A DNA stretch of 62,049 nucleotides, taken from positions 1 to 62,049 of the forward strand of contig NZ_FNBN01000017.1 in NCBI RefSeq assembly GCF_900102545.1, written 5' to 3'. The notes under the pieces are model-generated. The model ran no database searches. It was not told the origin of the DNA and worked only from the letters and a program-made list of their open reading frames with translations. Of the stretch, positions 19,171 to 27,737 are shown piece after piece (position 1 is the first letter of the stretch; the number at the start of each line of letters is the position of its first letter). A program made the translations under genes and the position numbers. The stretch is from Chitinophaga filiformis. Lineage in GTDB: Bacteria; Bacteroidota; Bacteroidia; Chitinophagales; Chitinophagaceae.

Positions 19171-19950
19171 ATGCAAATAAAAACGATGGCCGAATACGCC
19201 GCCAGCGGCGAAACACCTGAAATCCTCTTTTGGGTGGGATGTGCCGGCAGTTTTGATCAACGTGCGCAGAAAATCACCAAAGCCTTTGCCACTATCCTCG
19301 ATAAAGTAGGCGTCCGTTTCGCTATTCTCGGTAAAGAAGAAAGCTGTACCGGCGATCCTGCACGCAGGGCCGGCAATGAATTCATCTTCCAGATGATGGC
19401 GCAGAATAACATAGCTGTATTGAATGGTTATGAGGTAAAAAAGATCGTTACCGCCTGCCCTCACTGCTTTAATACACTCCGTAACGAATATCCTGAAATG
19501 GGCGGACACTATGAAGTGATCCATCACACTACTTATCTTCAGCAACTGATCGACGAAGGCAAGATCCGGATGAAAGAAGGAGGTACCTTCAAAGGTCGCA
19601 AGATCACTTACCATGACTCCTGTTACCTCGGTCGTGCTAACGACATCTATGAAGCTCCCCGCAAGGTGCTGGAAGCCCTGGATGCGGAATTAGTGGAGAT
19701 GAAGCGCTGCCGTAGCAATGGCCTGTGTTGTGGTGCAGGTGGTGCGCAGATGTTTAAGGAAGAAGAGAAAGGCGCTACTCGCATCAATTTCGAACGTGGC
19801 AGGGAGGCGGTGGAAACCGGTGCCGGTGTCATTGCATCAAATTGTCCTTTCTGTATGACCATGCTGACGGATGGCGTAAAAGAACAGGGTAAAGAAGATA
19901 GTGTACAGGTGCTGGATATTGCGGAGTTAGTAGCACAGCAGATCTCGTAA
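19171..19950 (+). CDS. CCG-domain (Fe-S)-binding protein, HdrB/GlpC-like
   Basis: 259 residues with two cysteine-rich CCG domains: FWVGCAGSFDQRAQ with ESCTGDPARRAG and ACPHCFNTLRNEYP; then DSCYLGRANDIYEAPRK with GLCCGAGGAQMF and SNCPFCMTMLTDG. These bind noncanonical clusters in heterodisulfide reductase B, LutA and GlpC. Together with the upstream dicluster protein it makes the soluble half of an electron-transfer module. A second in-frame ATG at 19186 gives MAEYAASGE; the upstream ATG is retained. The next gene follows after a single base, so the three are likely cotranscribed. Confidence 0.85.
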   Translation: MQIKTMAEYAASGETPEILFWVGCAGSFDQRAQKITKAFATILDKVGVRFAILGKEESCTGDPARRAGNEFIFQMMAQNNIAVLNGYEVKKIVTACPHCFNTLRNEYPEMGGHYEVIHHTTYLQQLIDEGKIRMKEGGTFKGRKITYHDSCYLGRANDIYEAPRKVLEALDAELVEMKRCRSNGLCCGAGGAQMFKEEEKGATRINFERGREAVETGAGVIASNCPFCMTMLTDGVKEQGKEDSVQVLDIAELVAQQIS

Positions 19951-19951
19951 A

Positions 19952-20374
19952 ATGAAACGCTTCCTTACCTTCCTGCTAGTCTTCTTCTGCTGCACAGCCG
20001 CGGCTCAGGATGTGGCATTATTCAACAAAGAGGGAAAGGCGATTGCATACATCGACACAATAGATAAAGACCGGACCATCTATCTGTATAGCGGCGAGCC
20101 GGTTGCTGTCATCTCAGAGGGTGATGTATATGGCTTTAACGGGAAGCATCTGGGCTGGTTTGAAAAGGGTATTGTAAGAGATCATGATGGCAAGAGAATA
20201 GGTAATACAAAAAAGGCGGCCAAGGGGTATACCCAATATGAGCCTTATAAAAGCTATAAACAGCAGAAACCGTATGTAGGATATAAGAGCTATCCTCCCT
20301 ATAAGCCTTACTTTTCGGACTTCTGGTCAGACGCATCTTCTGAAGCATTTCTTTTAAAAGGAATTGAAAATTAA
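19952..20374 (+). CDS. Secreted 4-fold beta flower domain protein
   Basis: 140 residues with a signal peptide (MKRFLTFLLVFFCCTAAAQ). The middle carries four beta-hairpin-like blades typical of the 4-fold beta flower domain: VALFNKEGKAIAYIDT, IYLYSGEPVAVISEG, VYGFNGKHLGWFEKGIV and DHDGKRIGNTKKA. The C-terminal 40 residues are rich in tyrosine, proline and lysine (YKSYKQQKPYVGYKSYPPY), probably a disordered tail. The gene starts one base after the CCG-domain stop, so it is translationally coupled. Function is unknown. Confidence 0.78.
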   Translation: MKRFLTFLLVFFCCTAAAQDVALFNKEGKAIAYIDTIDKDRTIYLYSGEPVAVISEGDVYGFNGKHLGWFEKGIVRDHDGKRIGNTKKAAKGYTQYEPYKSYKQQKPYVGYKSYPPYKPYFSDFWSDASSEAFLLKGIEN

Positions 20375-20463
20375 TGCCCTACGTCAGGCCCGGCCATTCA
20401 GTTCCTGACACCAAAATGACCGTCGTCAGTAGTCTGTACTCATTTTTTTGGTAATTTTGCATC

Positions 20464-20970
20464 ATGAAACAGGAAATTCAACAATTATTACCGGCTGACT
20501 TTCACCCGTCTTCCCGTGTATGGATATATCAGAGTAATCGTCCTTTCAGCGAAAAGGAAAAACTGGAAATAAACGAGCAATTGCATCAGTTTACCTCCCA
20601 ATGGCAAGCTCATGGCGCTCCTGTAAAGGGATGGGGCCAGCTGCTTTTTGATCAGGTCATCGTGCTGATTGCGGATGAGTCAAATGTTGCTGTCAGCGGT
20701 TGCAGCACCGACAGCTCTGTACGTATTATTAAAAGCATCGAGCGCCAGTATAGTGTAGACCTTTTTAACCGTCTTTTGCTCGGTTTCCTGGTGAAGGGTA
20801 AGTTACAGCCGCTGCCTATGCAACAGGTGCCATATGCACTGGAAAAGGGCTTTATTGACGAGAATACACTTTATCTGAACAATACTGTGCTGACTAAAGG
20901 TGAGATGGAGGAAAGCTGGCTGTTGCCGTTGAAAGAGAGCTGGCTGGCAAAGAAGTTTTCTTTGGCGTAG
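20464..20970 (+). CDS. Conserved Bacteroidota protein of unknown function
   Basis: 168 residues without a signal peptide or membrane helix. Distinctive stretches are SSRVWIYQSNRPFSEKEKLEI, WQAHGAPVKGWGQLLFDQVIV and SGCSTDSSVRIIKSIERQY. I recall this family under the label ABC transporter ATPase in flavobacterial genomes, but no Walker A or ABC signature is present, so that label looks wrong. The order of beta strands and helices suggests a small cytosolic alpha/beta fold. It is followed by a strong hairpin. Confidence 0.7.
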   Translation: MKQEIQQLLPADFHPSSRVWIYQSNRPFSEKEKLEINEQLHQFTSQWQAHGAPVKGWGQLLFDQVIVLIADESNVAVSGCSTDSSVRIIKSIERQYSVDLFNRLLLGFLVKGKLQPLPMQQVPYALEKGFIDENTLYLNNTVLTKGEMEESWLLPLKESWLAKKFSLA

Positions 20971-21021
20971 TAGAGGCTGAATTTGCCCAAACAGCCTGGA
21001 TAGAGATATTATCTATTAAAG

Positions 21022-21059
21022 AATCCCCAGAAATGGATAAAATGGCATTTCTGGGGATT
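21022..21059 (+). terminator. Intrinsic terminator, 14-bp stem
   Basis: AATCCCCAGAAATG pairs perfectly with CATTTCTGGGGATT around a 10-base loop; a T-rich stretch (TATAGTTTTTATT) follows. It lies about 50 bases after the preceding stop codon. Confidence 0.85.
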
Positions 21060-21544
21060 TATAGTTTTTATTCCAACTTAATAACTCTTTTATAGCCCAA
21101 TAGCATCACCCCCTTTTCTAAAAGCCACAAACCTAATAACTTAGATCAAGAGATCTATTAATTTAGAGTTAATTAATATCAGATTTTTTGATAGTCATTG
21201 ATCAACGATCACAGACACAACTGGATTCGTATAAACGATATACTTAAAAAATATGTCATTCCCCCATTAAAGTGCTACCAGCTACTTATACATTTACGTT
21301 ATTCCGGCATTATCTATTGGATTTAAATAAAACCAATTCAGGGTATACACATATCTTTGGACATACCACCCAAAAAGGTATGCCGTCAGGAGAAATTGAC
21401 TATGATCATTCTGATTAGCGAAATCTTCTGGTTATTCAGACAATAAATTATAGGAAAAACAATTTGGAATCAGTTTTGGAAGAAATTCCATAAAATAGTA
21501 CATTTATTTTGACACTTGTTAGGTAGATAACAGATACCAAATAA
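21060..21544. other. AT-rich intergenic region, no gene seen
   Basis: About 485 bases between the terminator and tRNA-Gly with no convincing coding frame on either strand. Base composition is clearly more AT-rich than the backbone genes to the left. It probably contains the tRNA promoter; nothing else could be supported. A further 170 bases after the tRNA are likewise empty. Confidence 0.5.
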
Positions 21545-21617
21545 GCGGGAATAGCTCAGTTGGTAGAGCATTAGTTTCCCAAACTAAAGGTCGCGGGTCC
21601 GAGTCCCGTTTCCCGCT
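21545..21617 (+). tRNA. tRNA-Gly (anticodon CCC), atypical T loop
   Basis: A full cloverleaf: acceptor GCGGGAA/TTCCCGC, D arm GCTC/GAGC, anticodon arm TTAGT/ACTAA with loop TTCCCAA, T arm GCGGG/CCCGT, discriminator T. The T loop is TCCGAGT, so the usual T55 (pseudouridine site) is C. All stems pair, so it is probably functional, but the T-loop change is unusual. A partial copy of its anticodon arm lies at 24115-24139. Confidence 0.92.
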
Positions 21618-21790
21618 CATTACAAAAGCCCAACAGGTGAAGTTTTTTACAAAATTGATTATAGCTTCTTTTTAACCCGGAATAAAATGCAAAATCACGT
21701 GTAAAAACGTCTCAATATTTTTTCAAGTACCCCTCTTATCTATCGCTGACCTTTAGCCTTTAGGATAACTATCCCCCAAGAGCATTCCTT

Positions 21791-23086
21791 TTATTCGTTA
21801 GCTAGTTCCCGTAGCTTTGCAAGAACAGTTTCATTGTCCGAAAAGAATAAAGGAGCAAGAGAAGGAGTCACTGTACAGCCAGCGATCTTTGTATCTTCTT
21901 TCTCTTCAATTTCCCGGGCAATTGGTGATAATGTAGTAGCCCATCCTGCGAGACAGTGAGAAGTACCACAGTGCCAATCGCTCATCTCTAAACTGTCAGG
22001 TTGAGCAAGCACAATTGCTGAAATCTCCTTAATGAGGGCCTTCTCGTTTACCGATTGAGCGCCAAAACGCGCCCTTAATAACGATACTGCTTCAACCGAT
22101 CCTGCTCCATGAATAATCAGTTCTGACAGGTCTTCATTGCTCAGGTCCTGCTTTAGCAGCTGTTCCGCAGCAGCCTCTTTTTTATTGGCATACTTGATGA
22201 TGCACCACAGGTCCTCGTTGTCAGGGTTCTGCTTTAGCAGCTGTTCGGTAGCAACATCCTTCTTATCGGTAAGCCGGATAATGTACCGCAGGTCCGCATT
22301 GCTGGGGCCCTGCTTTAGCAACTGTTCCCATGCTGCGTCCTTCTTATCGGTATATTCGATGATGTACCGCAGGTCATCATTACCCGGGTCCTGCTTCAAC
22401 AGTTGTTCCCATGCAGCATCCTTCTTATCGGTAAAACGAATGACGTACCGCAGGTCCTCATTGCTCGGGTCCCGCTTCAGTAGTTGTTCCGCAGCAACTT
22501 CCTTCTTATCGGCATACTCGACGATGCACAGCAGATCTTTGTTGTCCGGGTGCTGTTTCAGTAGCCGTTTCGCAGCAACAGCAACATACTTCTTATCGGC
22601 AAAACGGATGATGCATCGCAGGTCTTTCCTGCCTGGTCCCTGCTTCAACAATTGTTCCGCAGCAACATCTTTCTTATCGGTAAAACAGATGATGTACCGC
22701 AGATCCTCGTTGCTCGGATTCTGCTTCAGCAGCTGTTCTGCAGCAACTTCCTTCTTATCGGTAAGCCGGATAAGATACCGCAGGTCCTCATTTCCCGGGT
22801 TCTGCTTCAGCAGCTGTCCCGCAGCAACATCTCTCTTATCGGTATACTCGATAATATACCGCAGGTCCTCATTTCCCGGCGCTTGTTTCAGCAGCTGTTC
22901 TGCTGCCAAAGTAGCATCCTTCTTATCAGCATACTCTATAATCCGCCGCAGAGCCTCGTTGCTCGGGTCTTGCTTCAGCAGCTGTTTCAATGCAGTTTCC
23001 CTTTCTATCGCATCATTATTATACTTTATGATGTCGATCAATTCCTCATTGTCCAGGCCCTCAAACTGATTATTGGTATGTCCCAT
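21791..23086 (-). CDS. Tandem 27-residue alpha-repeat protein
   Basis: 431 residues. After a short N-terminal region come about ten consecutive 27-residue repeats of the form AAEQLLKQ-P-NEDLRYII-TDKKDV (residues about 28-320), each predicted as two short helices joined by a P-(S/G/D)-N turn, which should stack into a HEAT- or LRV-like solenoid. The C-terminal 110 residues form a separate domain with SWHCGTSHCLAGWATTLSP (conserved W, C, H), seen in other bacterial repeat proteins as a C-terminal cap. Repeats differ mainly at a few positions, as in recently expanded binding scaffolds. A partner is unknown. It is AT/GC-typical of backbone genes. Confidence 0.8.
   Translation of the reverse strand: MGHTNNQFEGLDNEELIDIIKYNNDAIERETALKQLLKQDPSNEALRRIIEYADKKDATLAAEQLLKQAPGNEDLRYIIEYTDKRDVAAGQLLKQNPGNEDLRYLIRLTDKKEVAAEQLLKQNPSNEDLRYIICFTDKKDVAAEQLLKQGPGRKDLRCIIRFADKKYVAVAAKRLLKQHPDNKDLLCIVEYADKKEVAAEQLLKRDPSNEDLRYVIRFTDKKDAAWEQLLKQDPGNDDLRYIIEYTDKKDAAWEQLLKQGPSNADLRYIIRLTDKKDVATEQLLKQNPDNEDLWCIIKYANKKEAAAEQLLKQDLSNEDLSELIIHGAGSVEAVSLLRARFGAQSVNEKALIKEISAIVLAQPDSLEMSDWHCGTSHCLAGWATTLSPIAREIEEKEDTKIAGCTVTPSLAPLFFSDNETVLAKLRELANE
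22130..23000. repeat. 81-bp tandem coding repeats
   Basis: The DNA encoding the 27-residue repeats is itself repetitive, with the block GTACCGCAGGTCCTC...CTTCAGCAGCTGTTC recurring every 81 bases (87 in two units that carry two extra codons). Because nearly every unit lacks stops in other frames too, long spurious open frames appear on the opposite strand. High DNA identity between units points to recent slippage or unequal crossing-over. Confidence 0.85.
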
Positions 23087-23365
23087 TATGGCTAAGAAGT
23101 TTCAGGTTATAAAAATGAATGATAAACCTCACAAATATTATGAGAAATTTATGGATAAAGCAACCAGATGCCTCCTGTAAATGTTGCCCATCTGAACAAT
23201 CCACATAAACTAGATTGGTAAAGCGATTATCAGAACAACACAGACTCGATCTTTGCATCTCTGCGGAGCATTTAGCATGTCCAGGTGCCCAATATTTTAT
23301 TAAAAAAGTCGCGGAACCAGGAGCCGGCAAATAGCAGAAATAGCTTTTCGCAAAAACATCAACGA

Positions 23366-23390
23366 TAGCTCCCCGGTAACCAGGGAGCTA
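23366..23390 (-). terminator. Hairpin at 3' end of the membrane-protein gene
   Basis: TAGCTCCC and GGGAGCTA form an 8-bp stem with an inner GG/CC pair. It is just past the stop at 23397 on the minus strand; the U tract is weak, so termination strength is uncertain. Confidence 0.55.
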
Positions 23391-23396
23391 CTTATT

Positions 23397-24017
23397 TTAT
23401 GCAAATGTTACGGTTCTTTCTTTTTGTGCAGCATAGAGTGCTGCTGCTTTCTCTCTCAATTCAAAGGGTTCTTCATAGGGATGGCATTCCGCATAAAATA
23501 ACGCAATGACATATAACAATGGGATATTTTCTACAGTATCGTTTTTAATATCTACCTGCCAGTTACGCCCACTTTTTTCATAGACTTCACGTAAGGCATC
23601 GTAAAAATCACTACACATATTCCGGGTAAACCACTCAGCCTTTCCATATGCACCTGTAAAGCTACCGATCAACTCTCTTTCTTCATTTTCCGCCTTACTA
23701 GAGCGACCGTAATAGAAAATAAGGTAAACGGCCAATGCTGCCATTAATATTCCACAGCCAGTCATTAGAAAGCTGTTTGCTCCGAATAGCAGAAGTAGCG
23801 CCACCGCGAGCGCAGGAATACGTGTGTAGGCAGCCACCACGCTTTGCCGATGTAATTTAATAGGATATCCATTCCGGCGTCCAAAGCCAGTTTGGGTTAC
23901 CAGTAAAGATTCATTAGAAGAGGGTGCAATAGGCAATCCGAGTAACAGAAATTTTGTCTGGATCTGTTGTTTTTTAAATTTCTTCACACTGCCAGTAAAG
24001 GTAGTACCGATGTACAT
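23397..24017 (-). CDS. Two-helix membrane protein of unknown function
   Basis: 206 residues. A beta-rich N-terminal segment (FLLLGLPIAPSSNESLLVTQ) is followed by two membrane helices (IPALAVALLLLFGANSFLM and GILMAALAVYLIFYYG, about residues 68-105) and a C-terminal soluble helical domain containing WFTRNMCSDFYDALREVY. I do not recognise the family. It lies between tRNA-Gly and the tRNA remnant together with the repeat protein, pointing the same way, so the two may have arrived together. Confidence 0.62.
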   Translation of the reverse strand: MYIGTTFTGSVKKFKKQQIQTKFLLLGLPIAPSSNESLLVTQTGFGRRNGYPIKLHRQSVVAAYTRIPALAVALLLLFGANSFLMTGCGILMAALAVYLIFYYGRSSKAENEERELIGSFTGAYGKAEWFTRNMCSDFYDALREVYEKSGRNWQVDIKNDTVENIPLLYVIALFYAECHPYEEPFELREKAAALYAAQKERTVTFA

Positions 24018-24114
24018 AGGTATATGGATTTAGGATAAAAAAATTCATTTCATAGGGTAATCATGAGCTGTACATGTATACTCAAAAATAATAATTCTTT
24101 TTTATAGTTACTAT

Positions 24115-24139
24115 GCATTGATTTCCCAAACTACAGGTC
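24115..24139 (+). repeat. Remnant of tRNA-Gly anticodon arm (possible att scar)
   Basis: This 25-base segment matches 21568-21592 inside tRNA-Gly at 22 of 25 positions, including the uninterrupted TTTCCCAAACTA of the anticodon loop and 3' stem. The rest of the tRNA is not present. A partial tRNA copy about 2.5 kb downstream of the intact gene in the same orientation is the usual scar of site-specific integration into a tRNA. No integrase remains between the two copies. Confidence 0.65.
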
Positions 24140-24464
24140 ACTGAGCCGATAGGCGAATAGGTCCGAAGACGAAGATCAAAAACCTAAGCAGGCACAGGAA
24201 TAAACGCACACCACCCCTCCACAAATCTACTTTAGTAATTCCGCTTAGTAGCACAGGAGCTGTCTACGCTCCCACCTCAGTAACGCAATTCTCATTTATT
24301 CAGACGCGTCGATGACGCGGATTTTTCTAAAAAACAGCGTGACCACAATCGAAAATAGTGAGAGAATATTTCCGATTTGATCGGAGGAAGAACGGAGGAA
24401 GATGCAAGTCATATGCAGCTTTGCTGCTGGTCATCTAGCGGAAATATAATTCGTTTGCCCTCCC

Positions 24465-24496
24465 GGTATCGTGGACCAAAATTGGCCCACGATACC
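24465..24496. promoter_or_regulatory. 32-base perfect inverted repeat upstream of the pectinase gene
   Basis: GGTATCGTGG and CCACGATACC flank an inner CCAA-aa-TTGG hairpin, so the whole 32-base element is an almost complete palindrome. It lies about 170 bases before the GH28 start in a gene-free stretch of roughly 650 bases (24018-24666). It lacks a T run, so a protein-binding operator or an RNA hairpin are both possible. Two ACTAGT palindromes follow at about 24535-24553. Confidence 0.5.
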
Positions 24497-24666
24497 ATGT
24501 CTTTGACCTGGAGCTTCTAGTACCAAAAGGCTATCACTAGTCATCTACTAGTCGTACCGAATTGATACTATACCGAAAGGGTTGAATCAATCGCCCCAGC
24601 AACCACTCTTCATTAAAGTGTCAAACAAACAATAATAATTCCCTATCTTACCTCAAATTCCCGTTA

Positions 24667-26232
24667 ATGAGAAAACTACTGATACTCTGCCTGTCCTGTA
24701 TCGGCTTTACAACCACCGCACAGGTCAAGGTCCACATTCCAACAATCGATGAAGTCGGCCCGGCAAGACTCACAGAAAACATTGCTCCCGTACACGCACC
24801 CTTTCCCATGCCGGCCTTCAAAAAGCCAGTATTCCCTTCATATACCATCACCATCAAAGGAAAAGGAGATACGCAAACAAAAGATATCCAGCAAGCCATA
24901 GATGCAGTAAGCAAACGCGGCGGAGGAACTGTGAATATTCCAGCGGGCAACTGGCATACCGGACGCATCACCTTAAAATCAAACGTCAATCTGCACCTGA
25001 AAGAAAATGCAGTGCTGAATTTCAGTGGAGAAGTAGCCGATTATCTCCCGGTTGTATTCACCCGTACTGAAGGAGTGGAAGTCATGTCACTGGGGGCTTG
25101 TATATACGCCAACGGGCAACACAATATTGCCGTTACCGGCAAAGGAAAACTGGTAGGCCCACCTGCCAATTGTCCTGTGAGGAAGCAGGTCATGCGGCAG
25201 GATGTGATAGAAAATGTGGTCGCTGCCAATAAACCTGTGGCAGAGAGGGTATATGACGGCCATAACGGAGGGCCGGTCTATCTTCCTATGTTCGTTTCCG
25301 TAGTCAATTGTAAAAATGTGTTTTTAGAGGGCATACAGCTCGAAAACACCCCTTTCTGGAACATTGTACCTATTTATTGCGATAACGTCATTATACGGGG
25401 TATTACGGTCAATTCTGTGGGTATTCCCAGTGGGGATGGTATCGATATAGAATCCAGCAGGAATGTTCTGGTAGAATACTGTACCCTTAATTGCGGCGAC
25501 GACTGTTTCACACTCAAAGCCGGACGGGGCGAAGATGGATTGAGAATTGGCAAACCTACAGAGAATGTAGTTATCCGCTTTTGCCTGGCACGCCAGGGAC
25601 ATGGTGGTATCACGGTAGGTAGTGAAACAGCGGCCATGATCCGGAACCTATATGTGCACGATGTCGTATTCGACGATACAGAAGTAGGCCTGCGCTTTAA
25701 AACCAGGCGTCCCCGTGGTGGAGGTGGCGAAAATCTCTATTATGAACGCATCCGGATGCGCCTGCGACTGGACGCCTTCCGCTGGGATATGCTGGGCGCC
25801 AGAATGTATGTGGGAGCACTCGCTGATAGATTGCCGGCTTTGCCTGTCAACAAATTAACGCCCGTATACAGGAATATACACGCAAAAGATATTATCGTAG
25901 ATAGTGCCAGAGCACTTGTGAGAGTAGATGGTATACCGGAATCTCCTATGACAAATTTCAATCTTGAAAATGTGGAAGCACACTGCAGTAAACTAATCCA
26001 GAGTATAGATGCTACTGATATGAAGATCTCTAATACGACGATCTACAGCCTTGATTCACTGCTAACATTCACCGACAGCAGAAATATCATTTTTCAGCAG
26101 CTACGCATCATCAATCCGGCTAATAAGATCGTCACCAATCTTTCCGGTGATCTTACAGACAACATCCGCTTTGAGAATGCTACCCCGCAAAAGCCGGAAG
26201 GCTGGGAAACCAACAGCTGGAAGAAGAAATAG
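24667..26232 (+). CDS. GH28 family polygalacturonase-like glycoside hydrolase
   Basis: 521 residues, secreted: signal peptide MRKLLILCLSCIGFTTTAQ. The right-handed beta-helix of GH28 is recognised by GDTQTKDIQQAIDAVSKRGGG (N-terminal coil), then catalytic segments GDGIDIESSRNVLVEYC, NCGDDCFTLKAG, GHGGITVGSETAAMIRN and GLRFKTRRP with the expected catalytic aspartates (DGID, GDD), histidine and arginine/lysine. The enzyme should hydrolyse galacturonan or rhamnogalacturonan in the periplasm or outside the cell. A PL3 pectate lyase elsewhere in the window supports a pectin diet. Confidence 0.9.
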   Translation: MRKLLILCLSCIGFTTTAQVKVHIPTIDEVGPARLTENIAPVHAPFPMPAFKKPVFPSYTITIKGKGDTQTKDIQQAIDAVSKRGGGTVNIPAGNWHTGRITLKSNVNLHLKENAVLNFSGEVADYLPVVFTRTEGVEVMSLGACIYANGQHNIAVTGKGKLVGPPANCPVRKQVMRQDVIENVVAANKPVAERVYDGHNGGPVYLPMFVSVVNCKNVFLEGIQLENTPFWNIVPIYCDNVIIRGITVNSVGIPSGDGIDIESSRNVLVEYCTLNCGDDCFTLKAGRGEDGLRIGKPTENVVIRFCLARQGHGGITVGSETAAMIRNLYVHDVVFDDTEVGLRFKTRRPRGGGGENLYYERIRMRLRLDAFRWDMLGARMYVGALADRLPALPVNKLTPVYRNIHAKDIIVDSARALVRVDGIPESPMTNFNLENVEAHCSKLIQSIDATDMKISNTTIYSLDSLLTFTDSRNIIFQQLRIINPANKIVTNLSGDLTDNIRFENATPQKPEGWETNSWKKK

Positions 26233-26250
26233 GAGCCAAAATTACTTAGA

Positions 26251-26294
26251 GAAGAAGGTGGCTTAAACGTATTTTAGCCACCTTCTTCTTTTTT
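26251..26294 (+). terminator. Strong intrinsic terminator
   Basis: GAAGAAGGTGGCT pairs perfectly with AGCCACCTTCTTC (13 bp), followed by six T. It ends the GH28 transcript. Confidence 0.92.
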
Positions 26295-26295
26295 A

Positions 26296-26436
26296 CTAAC
26301 TCAAACGTTTCAAAGTCAGCGTCACTTCGTTCTCTAACAGATTTAACTTTGTCTCGTTTCCTCCATTATTTATCTTGAGAACAACAGTATCTTTCTTCTG
26401 ACTTACGATGGCAACCCTATATGCGGCCCCGCTTCT
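26296..26436 (-). pseudogene. Possible 3' remnant of a lost gene
   Basis: Directly downstream of the MFS gene, a minus-strand frame without a start codon reads SGAAYRVAIVSQKKDTVVLK, then a segment ending NEVTLTLKRLS and a stop at 26296. It has protein-like composition and beta-strand periodicity resembling the C-terminal sandwich of a secreted hydrolase, but no start remains. It could also be chance; the call is weak. Confidence 0.25.
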
Positions 26437-27648
26437 TTACGCTACCATCAACTTAGCAGCCCCCCTTCTCACCCGAACCGAAAACCAGATAACAGCACCC
26501 AATATCGCCGACATCACCAGGTAACGTAACACCATATCCTGTTGCGTATCTATTTTGCCCGTCCGGGAAAGTGTAAAGCTGGAAATGGACGTCATCACAT
26601 ACACCAATCCTCCTAACAGTCCACTCGCCATACCCGCATTCTGTGGGAAATACAACATGCCTTGTGTAAAGAAGAGATTATACAGGAACCCGGAACAGAT
26701 GTGAATAAAAAAGGCAAATAACATCAGGCACCATAACTGCTGATAACCGTAACCTATCATAAACAGCAACGCTATCAATGACAGCTGGACAATACCTGCA
26801 ATAGACGCTTTCCGGTTAAAATCAAGCGCTATAAGACGCTTGCCGATGATCCCTCCTATCATCCAGGAAAATCCCAGTATCAGCGTACAATATCCAATCA
26901 CCACAGCGTTGAAATGAAAACTGTTTTCGATCACAAAAGGGCCTGCCATATTAAACACCATCACAACAGAATAAGCCATGCCCAATGTAACAATCCCCAG
27001 CAGGAATTGCGTATTCCCCAGCATCATGGCATAATTCCCTTTTATCCTCGCCAGATCTACCGGCTTGCGTTCTGCAATTGTTTCACCACTGAAGATCAAC
27101 TCGAACACCAGCATGAGGAATGCATATATCGCCAGGAAATAAAAGTTAGACTGCCAGTTGAAAAACTTCTGCAGATAACCACCCAGGAAGGGTGCTACAA
27201 TAGGCCCTAACGACCAGATAATCGTGAAGAAACTAAGGAAATGTTTCAGCTTATCACCTGAGTACAGGTCTACAAAGAAAGCCCGTTTGGAAACCACCAC
27301 GAATGACACCGCCACACCTTGTATGATCCTTAAAAGACAGATTAATTGTACATTCTTTGTGATACCTATCAATAAAGAGGAAACTATCAGTACACCCAAA
27401 CCATACATCGCAGGTTTAAACCTGCCAATGCTGTCCAACAGACTTCCGACGAACAACTGGGAGACGCCATAACTCAGGAAAAAACATGTCAGCGTAAGCT
27501 GTATATCATGCTCCGGCACTCCAAGGCTGGTGGCCATTGTAGGGAATGAGGGCAAATAAATATCTGTGACGAACCCCGATAAGGGTATTGAAATGAAAGC
27601 CAGTAATGTCGCTATCTTCTTTCTTCTATCTGATGCATTTCTTAACAT
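26437..27648 (-). CDS. MFS drug-efflux transporter, Bcr/CflA type
   Basis: 403 residues with twelve predicted membrane helices. The N-terminus FISIPLSGFVTDIYLPSFPTM is typical of the DHA1 Bcr/CflA family, and motif A appears as GSLLDSIGRFKPAMYG between helices 2 and 3. The family exports drugs and small metabolites by proton antiport. The AraC regulator encoded just upstream in the same direction (90 bases away) may control it, an inference from position only. Confidence 0.87.
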   Translation of the reverse strand: MLRNASDRRKKIATLLAFISIPLSGFVTDIYLPSFPTMATSLGVPEHDIQLTLTCFFLSYGVSQLFVGSLLDSIGRFKPAMYGLGVLIVSSLLIGITKNVQLICLLRIIQGVAVSFVVVSKRAFFVDLYSGDKLKHFLSFFTIIWSLGPIVAPFLGGYLQKFFNWQSNFYFLAIYAFLMLVFELIFSGETIAERKPVDLARIKGNYAMMLGNTQFLLGIVTLGMAYSVVMVFNMAGPFVIENSFHFNAVVIGYCTLILGFSWMIGGIIGKRLIALDFNRKASIAGIVQLSLIALLFMIGYGYQQLWCLMLFAFFIHICSGFLYNLFFTQGMLYFPQNAGMASGLLGGLVYVMTSISSFTLSRTGKIDTQQDMVLRYLVMSAILGAVIWFSVRVRRGAAKLMVA

Positions 27649-27737
27649 ACCTGAAAACCTTTTTTAGAATAACGTAACAAAGGTATATCAGGCCCGAAAA
27701 TCATCAGTAATGTAATTCAAAGGAATTATTGTCTAAA

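Noticed and set aside
20464..20970. ABC transporter ATPase label for this family
   Set aside because: No Walker A, Walker B or ABC signature motif in the 168 residues.
22137..23069. 310-residue open frame on the plus strand opposite the repeat protein
   Set aside because: It mirrors the 81-base tandem repeats; its protein is a cysteine/serine/arginine-rich periodic sequence with no fold, produced by lack of stops in the repeat unit.
23070..23330. 86-residue minus-strand frame next to the repeat protein
   Set aside because: Low complexity of motifs, overlaps the repeat gene's start region, no plausible start context or domain.
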